A DNA stretch of 54,644 nucleotides, taken from Dipetalonema caudispina. Its lineage: Eukaryota > Nematoda > Chromadorea > Rhabditida > Onchocercidae. This document shows, in pieces, positions 36,541 through 48,213 of this stretch. Made by a program: the position numbers and the translations under genes. The notes below the pieces were generated by a model. That model was not told the DNA's origin. It saw nothing but the letters and a program-made list of their open reading frames with translations, and ran no database searches. Each line of letters opens with the position of its first letter. Within the stretch, counting starts at the first letter, position 1. The stretch is from positions 1 to 54,644 of the forward strand of contig JABVXV010000383.1 in assembly GCA_013365325.1 (NCBI GenBank). Direction: 5' to 3'.

Positions 36541-36749
36541 GACTTTTAAATCCTTTTTAAGTTGTATTAAAATTAGTTTGAAATGTTTTCCTATCCAAAA
36601 CAAGATAAATTTTAATTTATGTGAAGGAAAATTAAAATCCATATTAAAGCTTTAATTTTTATGCTATTTGGAAAAAAATCACAGGTGTATTCTGATTCGT
36701 TTAATTTTTGAATCAATATTCAAATCGTTTTGAAATTTATTTAGAATGT
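36541..36749 (-). repeat. Right arm of the long inverted repeat
   Basis: Mirror copy of 35096-35304. The near identity indicates recent formation or ongoing gene conversion between the arms. Confidence 0.97.
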
Positions 36750-36990
36750 CTAATTTTTTTAAATATTTTTTTCTTTTTCTTTTCTTCCTTTTCATTCTAT
36801 TTAGAATTCATTCTATTCTAAATTCAAAAATTGATTCATTCTATTTTTTGAAAATTCCAATATTTAGACGACAGCTGAAAACTTGCACAAATATATATGT
36901 TATAAATAGGAAAAATAGAAAGAAAGAAAGGTAAAAATTGGAATTTTCAAAAAAAAAAAAAAAAAAAAAAATCATGGAATTTTCAAAAAT

Positions 36991-37025
36991 GAATAACATT
37001 AAATAAATGAAAAGCTAATATGAAT
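36991..37025 (-). repeat. Right half of the second inverted repeat
   Basis: Reverse-complement partner of 36473-36507 (34 of 35 match). A further small inverted pair, 36844-36861 with 36937-36954 (core TTTTGAAAATTCCAAT), lies between the two halves. Confidence 0.9.
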
Positions 37026-38695
37026 GATTTTTTTTTGAAGAGAAATAAAATTTCTTTATGAAAAAATAGAATAATTTTTGAAATTTTAGGAGTTGAAAGT
37101 GATAAAAGCACAATTAATTTATAACTGCATAAATTTAATTGAAAAATAAATTATAATATTTGAAATAACACAGTAATTTGTCCTTTAGTTGAAACTAATG
37201 AGTAAAGAATTAGTTATTCGTTGTATGGCATTTTTCTATTCATAGATTAATAGTACATATTAAAAGTTAATTATTTCGATAAGAATGTAATTATATTTAC
37301 AAGTTGTACATTTTTACATGTAAAATAATTGCTATTTTCATTCTGAGCAATATCAATAATATAATATAATTAATAGCATAAAATTTGCAGCTACTAATGA
37401 ATACTTTATGCATAAAATTGTTTTTAAAATTTGTAACACGATAAAGGATTTTCAATACTTTACGTGAAGCGTAGTTAGTAAATTTTCATTAATATATTTA
37501 AAAGTATTTAAATAATTGATTTACATCAAATGTATGGTTAATGGTAAATGATAGTGATTTTTGATTTGTGTAATTTAAGACATTTCATTTTTTTTCAACA
37601 ATTTTTTGTTTTATTTTAATCCTTTCCTAACCTAACATTCAATTTTACTACCATTTTATTTTCATTTTAAGTAGGAATTTGCCATTTTCAATTATTACCT
37701 TCTTTTTTTCTTCATAGAAACGGTATAAATTCATATTATTTTACTTTTATTTATAACTATTTATAACGTTTTTTTTTTTTTTTTTTATCAAATAGTTTCT
37801 CAAATGTGTAACAATTAATTATTGTTGTGAATATTTTTGTAAATCATTCGTCATAAAATATTTACCACAATAAAGAATATGCTGTAAATTTTATTTTGAT
37901 TGAAATCGATAAATGGCAAATTTAAGGATAAGATAAGGTCAAAAATTTCATATTACGAATATCGGCGTTGAAATATCGTTAGCTTGAATGAGATGATAAT
38001 AATTTATCGGATGAAAATTTCGAGTAAATATAATTTCTATAAAAAAGAGAAATAGAAATGAAAGAATTCGGATAGAAACATTCAAATTTTGACAAATTTT
38101 ATCAATTTTTTCATCATTGTTATATCTTCTGTAGTTAAATGTCATCATATTATTATGAATTGAAATTTTTTCAAAGTATTTTTAAAGAATCTAATTAACT
38201 TTTACCAATCACATTCATATTTTCACTCAATTTTAATTGTTTGCATTAGGATGACTAAGGGAATAAGTGAAATTAGCAAAAATATGAAAAAATCAGAAAT
38301 GAAAAAGCAAAGCTTAAGATGTAAATCAAATTTAAGCGTAAAAGAAGCAATTAGTATAAGTTAAGTATCAAAAGAGAAAAAAAAAATTAATTCGTAGATG
38401 TCAAGCATAAAAAATTAAATAAATTAGTAAAAATTAAAGGGAAAAAAAATTAGTAGAAATTAAACGTAAACGAAGCAAATAAATCAAATTAAAATAATTT
38501 AATCATATGATAATAAAGATGAAATTGTTTTATAACTTTAATTTTAACATTAAATATTTCTATACTAATATGCATGCTAATTTATCGTACTATCCATGTT
38601 TACATTAAATTTTCACTTCTTGAATATAATTCTAATATTTAAAAAAAATTAAAAAGTAATGAATTATAATAAATCAAACATTTGTAAAACTATCA

Positions 38696-38735
38696 ATTGA
38701 CGTCAATATCACACTTACATTGTATGTAAGAGTGA
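38696..38735. promoter_or_regulatory. CRE-like palindrome and adjacent hairpin
   Basis: ATTGACGTCAAT is a perfect 12-bp palindrome containing TGACGTCA, the full consensus site of CREB/ATF bZIP factors. Right beside it, TCAC-A-CTTACAT pairs with ATGTAAG-A-GTGA around a three-base loop. A regulatory role is inferred from motif identity only. The nearest downstream gene starts 6 kb away. Confidence 0.35.
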
Positions 38736-41198
38736 ATAAACTTCAACGTAATAATCTTACGTACGATTTGAAATTATACGTCTAACGTCTGTTTACAAAA
38801 ACATTTATCATTTCGTAAATTTAACAATTATAATTTCTGATCAAATAAAATTTATAGAAAATTTCTCAGAATATTTGCAAACTTTTTTTTTTCGGTAAAA
38901 TTTTTGGTGCTACATGTTAAAGAAATAATTTTTTCAAAAGAAGGTAAAAAAATGAAAAAAAAAAAAGAATTGATTTCCAATCGTAAATAATTTGTTGCTA
39001 TGTATTTGAAGCTGTTGCTTTGATGTAACAAAAAAAAAAAAAAAAAATAATAATAATTGTTGAAAAATTTATGTGTTAATTTTTTACGACTTAATCCTTC
39101 GTTTTATAATTTTTGATTTTGCATTTCTCAACTAACATAAAACAATTCGCTTTTTTTTTAATTTTTGCAGTATTGAAAAAGCAAAAATGTGAATGATACG
39201 TGAGTAATTTTGTATTCTTTGAGTTCTTAATAGTCCGAAATAATTTATTTTTCATAATTTAATTGAAATTAAAAAAGTTTATGCGGCGTATGTTTCATTT
39301 AGAATGGTACAACAATGTTATATAATCATCATAGCTGCTGAATTTTTGGTTATTTCTGAATGATTCTGATTTTAATAGATTATTTGTAAGACTACTGCTT
39401 CTCTCATAATCACATAAAACTTCATTTAATTTATGGTTTATATTGAAAATTAAAGATTTTATTGATAATCGATTGCTGATAAAGAAGTAAAATATACGGC
39501 AAAATAAACTTTATAAAATATGACTTTGGAAACAAGTTTGCTGCAAATATCAATTTGTAAACAAACCTCGATTATTGTGTTTTTGCAGTTTTAAATGTAG
39601 TTATTCGATTAAATATTTCGGTCTTTTTTTTTTTATAAGACAACAAATTTTATGAAATTAACACTATCAAAATATTTACGTTAACTTTACAATACGATGA
39701 AGTGATTTATTTCGGTACTAATCATTTTTATATATTGAATTTCAAATTCTCTTTCTATTATGCATTTTTTTTTTCTTTGTACTTCCTGATCAAATTACTT
39801 TATCACTGATATGATAATTACCAATTCTCCTCTCTTGCATTTATCAAATTCCAATTCATTAATATAATTTTGCAAAATAACGACAAATAGTAATCATACC
39901 ACAATAATTATCAGTACTAATTTATAACATCAGCGTGTTATTTTTCAAATATTTTAAATAAAATGAAATGAAATGGATGAAAATAGGAGGATTAATATTA
40001 GGTTAAATTGATCAGAACAGTTAAAAATAAAATAATTATTGAAGAATAACATGAAATGAAGAAAGAGTAAAAAATTAATTAAGCAAAATATTATAATAAT
40101 GTTGACAGAGAGAAAAAAAACCTTTTTGTTCCCTTTTTTGTTAATACCAATTCAACAATTTTTTTTTTTTTTTTCTAAATTTTATAAATACAACGTTTTA
40201 TTTTTGATTCTTTTTCATCATTTATAACGTTATTGGTCCATAATTTTTGGAATTTTTTGCAATTTTAAAGTTTTGAAAAACCCAATTTTCTTTTCAATTT
40301 CGTTTCTTCACTTTTTTTTTTGCTCTTTCCGACATGCATATCTATTTGTGTTCAGCAATAGTTTAAGCAAAATTTTTTGGAAATACTTATTTCTGTTTTG
40401 GTTTTGAATCTTAGCAAATGATCACTTTTCAGTTAGAATTTTGATACATGCTGATTTTTAAAATTGAATTTTTACTAAATTCATAATTTCGAAAATGCAT
40501 ACAGAAAAATATCTCATGTGCGCAGTATGCAAAACTTGCTCATAAAATATTTTTTTTTTTTTTAATTTTCTCATCATTTTTTCATTTCCTATTAAGTATT
40601 AAATTATCATTTCATTTCTCAATTATTATATCGCTATTGAGTTTTCGATCATTGTTTCATTTCTCATTTAGAGAATAGCATTTCATTTCTCAATTAATCA
40701 GTTCTTATTAGATTTTAAATTATGATTTCATTCACTCTCAAATAAGCATTAAATAATCATAAGCATTAAATAATTATTTCTTAAATTATAAAACATTCTT
40801 TTGTTTCTGAAATGTTTAATCGCTACTAAAGTAATCAATCATCGTTTCAATTTTTTTTTTTTTTTTTTAAACAATAATATTGGAAGTAACTTTTTCATTG
40901 CTTAATTTCAGCTATTGTATGATTTTTTTTTTTTAAATTAATTTTATATATTCCAAATAATAACAGTTATAAGGTACATTTCTATGTTTTATCTTTTTTA
41001 TTTTTTACGTTTCCTAAAAAAAAAACTTTTTATAAATAATATCAGTACATAATTGATATATAAATAGGTAGAAAAAGTTAAATTTAACCAACCACAAATA
41101 CTAATAAAGAAATTAAACATTTGATTGCATATGATTTATTTGTTTACACGAATAATACATTCAATTCATTCTCTTTCTCTTTCTTTTTCTCTCTGTCC

Positions 41199-41204
<6 letters not shown>

Positions 41205-41235
<31 letters not shown>
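41205..41235. repeat. (CT)n microsatellite
   Basis: About fifteen CT dinucleotides inside a longer pyrimidine-rich stretch (41170-41250). Similar tracts occur at 49635-49670 (CT) and, in opposite orientation, 53185-53205 (GA). Confidence 0.9.
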
Positions 41236-41239
<4 letters not shown>

Positions 41240-42889
41240 TCCTCTTTAATCACTTTTTTTTATTATCAGTTTCCGGAGAAATTGCATAGATTGAAATTAT
41301 CGGACAAGAGGTTGTTTATCACATGGAAACATAATAACATCATTAGAAAAGTATAAAAGAAATTTCGATATAAAAAAGGGTTTTATTGTAACATTTCAAA
41401 TTATACTTTTATATTTCCATAATTTTTAATGTTAGAAAGTAAAAAAAAAAAAAAAAAAAAAGACTAATTTAATTTCTTGTTCAAAAACAATAATGAAATA
41501 AATTTGTGCAATTTAAATCATTCAATAATATTTTCATTCTTTCTAATTAGTTTAAGATAGTTAATTAGGTAAAAAGAATTCCATCTTTCTTTCCTTATTT
41601 TTTTTTTTTTATTCCTTTGTATCAAAAATATATCGTTTTCTTTTATTTGTCAGTTATTTCTTTTATTAGAATTAATTTAATTTATGATTATTCAATAAAA
41701 TCTATTCTAGCCTTTATACATATATATTATGATTGAAATAAAAAATTTGTTAAAAAAAAAAATTGTACACTTCTTTATTAGTTTTACCTTTTTTTTTTTA
41801 TTTTCCGCTTATTTTATTATTAAATTTAACTAAATAAAACTATAACAGTATAGCTTTTGATGTTTTTTTTTTTTTAATATTTAAAAGAAAATGCAATATT
41901 TCGGGTGGAAACTTTTACCTCAATAAATTTTCTAAATGGAAAATTTACAAATTAAACTTAATGAGCAATTACGAGTGGAATAGACCCTTGTTAACAACTA
42001 ATTCATTATTTCTTTAAGCTATTTTTTGATTTTTTTGATAATAAAATAATAAATTAATATGCAAATTTACTTTGTCGTTTCATTTTTTTTTTTTTGAAAA
42101 TTGAAGTTTAAAATATTTTCAAACTGGTATTTTAGCAGTACTTTCCTTGTAATTTTAAGTTTTTTCAATCACGATTTATCACCAAAAATACTGATTTAAA
42201 TTTTACCTCTTATACAAAAACTAAGCAAAATTGCATCTAAATTAACTGCCAAACATATTCAAAATTTTTTCTTTCAACTTCCTTTCATTTTTTTTTTTGT
42301 GCAAATTATTTTGTTCAATATTTTATCTCAACAAATCTTTCCCTATTTTACACTTTTTTCCTTTTTTTTTTCAAGTTCAGGTATTGGTGATATTCCAGGA
42401 AAACAGTTAGTTTGATCGAAAAAAAATTAAGAAATTTGCAAATTCTAAAAACTTTCCCTAACTAACTAACATTTAAAAACGGAAAAATTCATTTCTATTC
42501 CTTTCAATATTTTACTCTAACCTATGCATAATTATAATTTCATATTAGCGTACCATGAGTAATTACCTAAAATGTTTTGAATAATTACCAACAAGTAAAG
42601 CAATAAATTTTGGATTTTTATTTTTGCAAAATATAATCGTAAAATTAAATTTTGTCAAAAAGGAAGAAATTACGGAAAAACTATTTTAAGTGGAATTTAA
42701 TTATTTGAATATGGTAAAATTAGAATAAAATAAAAATTCAAAAAATTTTATGCATATTTTTCTTTTTTAACAAATAGCATTTATTTTAACTTTAACATTT
42801 AACGCCTTCATTTACATTTTTTTACTTTTTGTTGAAAGAACAAAATAATTTTATTTATTGTTTAATTCTAATGCTTTTGCATGACAGTA

Positions 42890-43270
42890 AAGGCAAACAT
42901 TAAAGATAATCATAAAATCTTTTTAAAACCTATTTGAATGGATAATTTTTGTTTCAAAGTTTCAATCAATACTCATTTCTCCAGATTGAATTTACAACGA
43001 AATTCTATTGTTTTACATTAGAATGTAATCGATAAATTAAACATGATCCTAAAATTCTCTTCAAAATCTATTTAAAGAGTTGATAATTTATTTGAAATTT
43101 TCATTTAACATTTATTTCTGTGTTTAAACTCAAAATTTATCCCTTAGACTGTAATCAGCTCTTCAACCTTAATAGTAAAACATTCAAACGATATTTTGTT
43201 TGACTGTTATTTCTCGAACTTAACTTACACGGAAATCTTATTGTTTGTATTAGCATATAATATCTAAACA
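42890..43270. repeat. Three strongly diverged tandem copies of about 125 bp
   Basis: Parallel series of similar segments recur: ATCATAAAATCT / ATGATCCTAAAATTCT, then TCATTTCTCC / TTATTTCTGT / TTATTTCTCG, then a TTAGAATGTAATCG / TTAGACTGTAATCAG / TTAGCATATAATATC terminus. The alignment was made by eye. Confidence 0.45.
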
Positions 43271-44732
43271 AAATGCCAATCAATAATTTAATCAATCTTA
43301 TAATTAACTTTCAATTCCCTTTGGAAATTTACCGATCAATCATCTACCACATTATTTTTGAGGGAAAAAAAAAGAAATTTTATAAAATCTCAACTGAATA
43401 ATATTTTGACGAAGTAATTTTTCAACTCATAAATTTTCATCCATTTTATTTCATACATTCTTTCTGTTAATTTTGTACAAGAAATTTTGCAAATGTACGA
43501 CTAAATTTTTTTTTTTTCTTACTTTTATAATAATTTTCATTCACAAACTTTTGCTAATTTGAATTATTTTATTTGTATTATTTCTAATAAAATGAATCGA
43601 ATACTGATAATAATTTGAAATTATGTTATAATAATAATGATAATAACTATTATTAGAAATTATATCAGTAAGGTACACAGTTAACATTAACAATATTAAA
43701 AAATTGACATTAAAAATTACAATTAATTAAGATAGTACCAAAAAAAAAAGAGTGAAGAAAAAGATTAAATAATTGTAACATAAAAATAAAAATAGTAAAT
43801 TTTAATATAATTCTAAAAGTAAATGATCATTTTATCGAGTAAATCGTTTAAAATTGCAAGAAATAATTGTTCTCGAAGCACATATTAAAAAATATTTATT
43901 AGGAAAATTTTTCCGAATTTAAAACTGTCTCAAATTTATTTTTCTTAAAAATCACCTTTTTTTTTCCACTGTTCTACGCTAAACAAACATTTATAGCTCA
44001 ATGTCATAATTAATTGAAAAGTAAATTTTTGATTTTAGCATTCAATGATTTTAGATATTTAACTTTTTTTTTTTACAAATGACATTTTTAAGTGATATAA
44101 ACTTTTTGGTTGAATTAATCGAACAATTTCATTGTAACTGATTATATCAAAATAACTTTTAATTGATTATCTCATCCATTTTATCTTCACTTTTATTTTT
44201 TGATAAAATTTATTTTACTTTCTTTTTTTTTTTAAAAAAAAAAAAAGAAGAAAAAAAACGGAAACATTACAAAATGCAGAAAAATGTATAATATTATCGA
44301 TAATTCATATTACAAATGGTTCATTTCTTTTCATTTTTTTTTTTTTCTTCTTTTTGTTCCATTTTTTTTTTTTTTCTAACAATTTCAACGAAACTGATTT
44401 ATTCAATCCGATAATATAAAAAGAAAAATTCCCATTTTTCATTATCATGGAATATCGCATGCATGTTTAGTTATGCTTCATAAATTTTCTTCATTTAGGT
44501 TTTTTTTTTTTTCCTTCTCCTCTCTCCCAAATTGTGAATTTATTAATGCTTTTAATTTAGTATAAAAGTAATAATAATTTTAAAAGGTCTAAATCTAAAA
44601 TATTGCATTAATTTTTAAGCGTATGTATCAAAAAAAAAAAAAAAAAAAAAAAAATTGCATCCGGGATGATTTGAAAAAAAAAGAAAATAATGAATTTTTT
44701 TTTTTTTTTTTGAATTTTTTAATTGGAATAAT

Positions 44733-44743
44733 TCTCTTTTCAG
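44733..44743 (+). promoter_or_regulatory. Candidate spliced-leader or cis acceptor for the 44772 start
   Basis: TCTCTTTTCAG ends at 44743. The following exon reads A-TAG at its start in the coding frame, so translation in this frame cannot come from upstream. This supports ATG 44772 as the initiation codon after a 28-base leader. Confidence 0.55.
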
Positions 44744-44771
44744 ATAGATTGCTAATGAATTACGCAAAATT

Positions 44772-45071
44772 ATGTCAGAACCAAATTCACATTCTATTAA
44801 TGGAAATCAAAAAACGACAAATATAAGATTAGCAGAACATTTGGAAACTGAAACAGATATTGATGCTGAAGCATACAGTCCATCAATTTCATCATTTGAT
44901 GAAAATTTTAATTGTGATGAAATGGTCGTCATTACAATCGATGATCCACATGTTGCTACTAATTCAAATTCTGATGATAATAATTCGGATAAAAATCAAT
45001 TTGTTGCAAGTATTCCGGCACGTAGTATTTCACGTGTTCTCGATGAAGGAATACGTCAACAAATTAAAACT
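44772..45071 (+). CDS. First coding exon of an unrecognised acidic protein (partial gene)
   Basis: This exon encodes 100 aa from ATG 44772 to a strong donor (ACT|GTATGT) after 45071, phase 0. The protein starts MSEPNSHSINGNQ, is rich in Asp, Glu, Asn and Ser, and ends in VASIPARSISRVLDEGIRQQ followed by IKT. The terminal stretch looks like a helical segment leading into a conserved domain encoded later. No membrane segment or known motif is visible. The codons are mixed and lack the poly-Lys/Phe bias of random open frames here, and the splice signals at both ends are good, so the exon is probably real. The remaining exons are either weak candidates inside the window (48097) or lie beyond the right edge. 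I do not recognise the family. Confidence 0.7.
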
Positions 45072-48000
45072 GTATGTTTTTCTTGTTTTTTTTTTTTTTT
45101 TTTTTTTTTTCAAGCAAATTATTTCTTTTCATTTTTTAAAATTGATAAGAAATAATTTAATTCACGTTCTTTGAGTAAATTTGAAAATGAAAAAATCAAA
45201 TAATATTTACTTAAAAATCAAATATATCAAAAGGATGAGCACTTCTATATGTTATTACATAAAAGTATTTCAATTTAATTTTTTGCTTTTTTTCAACGAA
45301 CAGATATTTGTTAATGTATGTTATAACTATAATAAATGTCATATTTGATTAATAACACTGCGTTACGCTTAATATCTTATTCGATTACCGCATTTCATTT
45401 AAATATATTAAGTTATAAAATGATTTTCTTGATGAAATTTTCAAAGTTTAATTTTACAGTTATTCAAAATGATTCAACTAATTCATAAACTTAAATTGAC
45501 TGAAAAAACACGATGAAATGAAAAATAACAGAGAAATATTAAGAAATACTGCTCGAATATTTTAATTTATACATTTCTAATTTGATAAACATTAATCATT
45601 TATTAATTAATAACTGAAAATGCAAATATCAATATGAAATCATTGAATATTATCAATAATTGAATATTTGGATTGTAAGAAAAATAATTTCAAAAAAAAA
45701 AATGCATTATTAAATTAGTTAAAAATAAATTCTATTATTTTCAAATTTAATACAAACTGAATAATTTATTAATTTTCTTCTTTGCTCCTTTTTTTGTCCA
45801 GTAAATTGAATTGAAAAAAAAAATTGTTTTAGCTAATAGTACGAAATTTCATTTATTTTCACAATTATTTCTCATCTCATGCATACCTATGCTATTGCAA
45901 ATAATAGAAGAATTAATAAATAAATCTTTTTTTTCTTTTCAACTAAAAAAAAAAAAAAAAAAGAAAGAAAAAATTATTTTTTAGATAAAATAATATTTTT
46001 ATTTCTTTCATTTGTATTAAATTTGTTTACTTTTTCCAATTTTCTTTAACTTTCATTTTTTTTAAGTTTTTTATTACGAAAAAAAAAAAAACGAATTTTT
46101 TTTTTCATCTTTTTCCTTTTTCATTCTGATTAAAAAAAAAAAAAAAAGAGCAAAAAATTATATTTCAAATAATTAATATTATCATTTGTTTTTGTTTATT
46201 TATTTATTTATTTTTTTCATCCTTTTTCAATATTTCATTTCCTTCTTCTCCCCCCCCACCATTATATTTTCTCATTGATTGATTGTAGCAGTAAATAATT
46301 TGTGCTTAACCTATTGACAGTATTTTATGGATTCTAACTACTTGTTTATATTTAACATTTAAATGACTCATTTCATCGCACTAATCACTTTTCGTCAAGT
46401 TTTTATGATTCCATTTATCGGTCATTTTTAGCAAGAAATGATTTCATTTCTTGCTTTATCTCTTCAGCTAATCGATCAAATGTAAAAATTCTTACTATCA
46501 ATATTTTTAAGAAATTTACAAATTTTTTTAATCATTTTTCTCATTTTATATTATTGCATATTTCTTATCATTTAATTAATTTAATTCAATTTTCTTTTTT
46601 TTTTTTTACTCTTACATTTTATACATATTGGATGGAATACAAAAAGGATGACAAATGAGGAAAAATTAATTTTACGAAAAAAAATATGAAATATGAAAAA
46701 AAAAAGAAAAAAAAAAGGCTTAAACTATTTTCTTTTACAAATTCCTATTCAAATCATCAAAACAAATCATAAATTGTAACAATAGTAACTTTTTTTCTTT
46801 TCTATTTTTATTGACAAATTTTTCTAAAAATTTTTTTTTTTTTAAATTGCTGATTTTTATATGTGTAATAATTATAAACTATTTGGGGAAACTAACTATA
46901 AAGTTGCAATAAATTGATAGCAAAATCTTTTTTTTTTTTTCTCCTTAAATCCAAAATATTTGTTAATTTTTCACAAAAAAAAAAGAATGAAAAAAATTAT
47001 TTTAAATATTAGCTAATGATTAAAATAGAATTTTTATTTGCGCATACTTTAAAAGTTATTATTTATTAACGATATTCATTTTTCAAATCAAACAAGATGG
47101 ATTTTCTTTTTAGTTTTCTAAATTTTAACAGCTAAATTTCATACTTCTATCAATTAAAAATTTTCTTTGTTGCAATTTTGTTACAAAAATTTTTTGTCAA
47201 CCATTTTTTATTAATTAACATTACCATATTGAATATTTTGAGTATTTATATTTCCATATTTTCAAGCCATTCCACGCAATTATCATGATATCATGACGTT
47301 ATTTTTCATTCATTATTTTGGTCATATTGATAATGAAAATGTATCGAATATTGTTTTAGGAAATGAATTATTATATCTTATGCAAAATTATGTTATTAAG
47401 TAATGATACTGTTACTCAATAAGTTACAATGATAAAAATTATACATTAAAAAAAAAAAATCACTCCTATTTTAAACACCAAAGTGGGGAAATTAATTATT
47501 TGTAAATAGATTAATTTGTTATTTTTTTCTCTCATTAATATCAATAATCTATTCTTATCGTAATTTTCAGTATTATTATTAAGTATTAGTAGCAAAAAGA
47601 TGCAAATTCATATATGATGAATAAAACCTCATAGATATATTCTTAGCATTGTAAATTTATTATCAAATTTAAAAAAAAAAAAGAAATTTAAAAAAGCAAC
47701 AAAATATCCAAATTATTATTTGTAATAAAAAATATTTGTCATAAAATAAAATTTCTCAAATATTATATAATTTTTATATCAAATTCATTTTATTATCCTA
47801 TCATAATATTTGTCGTAAATTGTTTACTTCTTTCTATCAATTTATTTATTTTCGTTCATTAACAGTAATGAAGAAATTAAAATAATAAATGAGCAAAAAA
47901 AGTAAAAAAAAAAAAATAGCTTAATTTTAATTCATACTAAGAATGGAATGAGCTGTAAATCATTGAAAATTATCTTTTTATTATTGTGAAATTTAATTTC

Positions 48001-48096
48001 ATATTTCGCTTTTTTTTTTCGCATTACAAGTAATAAATCTATTTCTGATAAATTAAATTTAAGAATAATATTCTCACGATTATTTTATACTTTTAG
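45072..48096 (+). other. Intron of the 44772 gene
   Basis: AT-rich, homopolymer-dense sequence with no supported exon. It has a lone C8 run at 46250-46257, unusual for this composition. Confidence 0.5.
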
Positions 48097-48213
48097 AAGG
48101 AGAACTGTAAAAGATGGCAGACAAATAATAGTGATGGTGATGATGATGATGATAATGCTGTAAAATTAATTCGTAAAAAATTTGCCATAGGAATTATTTA
48201 TGAAAAAAAGTGA
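48097..48213 (+). CDS. Candidate second exon of the 44772 gene
   Basis: After an acceptor TACTTTTAG ending at 48096, a phase-0 open stretch of 38 codons begins KENCKRWQTNNSDGDDDDDN and ends at TGA 48211-48213. Joined to the previous exon it would give a 138-residue protein. Alternatively a GTAAAA donor just after the Asp run would make it an internal exon. The (GAT)n run producing poly-Asp is low complexity, and an open frame this long is not very rare in such DNA, so this stays tentative. Confidence 0.3.
   Translation, partial: KENCKRWQTNNSDGDDDDDNAVKLIRKKFAIGIIYEKK

Larger units (their letters stand above)
35085..36756. mobile_element. Foldback-type element: two 209-bp inverted arms around a 1.24-kb spacer
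   Basis: The left arm 35096-35304 is the reverse complement of the right arm 36541-36749, with a single mismatch (35282 against 36563) and no gaps. The 9-mer GTCTAATTT is found in direct orientation at 35085-35093 and 36748-36756, immediately at both outer ends. It could be a target-site duplication, overlapping the right terminus by two bases. The spacer has no transposase-like frame, and a 62-codon frame at 35203-35394 merely starts inside the arm. This fits a non-autonomous DNA transposon of foldback or long-TIR MITE type. An inverted duplication or assembly artefact is the alternative. Confidence 0.6.
37026..44743. other. Intergenic region upstream of the 44744 exon
   Basis: No coding exon is supported. 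It holds a perfect palindrome ATTGACGTCAAT at 38696-38707, next to a near-perfect hairpin at 38709-38735. It also has degenerate repeats near 40560-40830 and 42890-43270, and a (CT)n tract at 41205-41235. A 37-codon frame (38251-38364) is Lys/Ser-rich and is not convincing. Confidence 0.55.

Noticed and set aside
38251..38364. 37-codon Lys/Ser-rich small frame preceded by an acceptor-like TTAG
   Set aside because: Such lengths are common by chance, and part of the sequence recurs about 130 bp downstream as a diverged repeat rather than as a gene.
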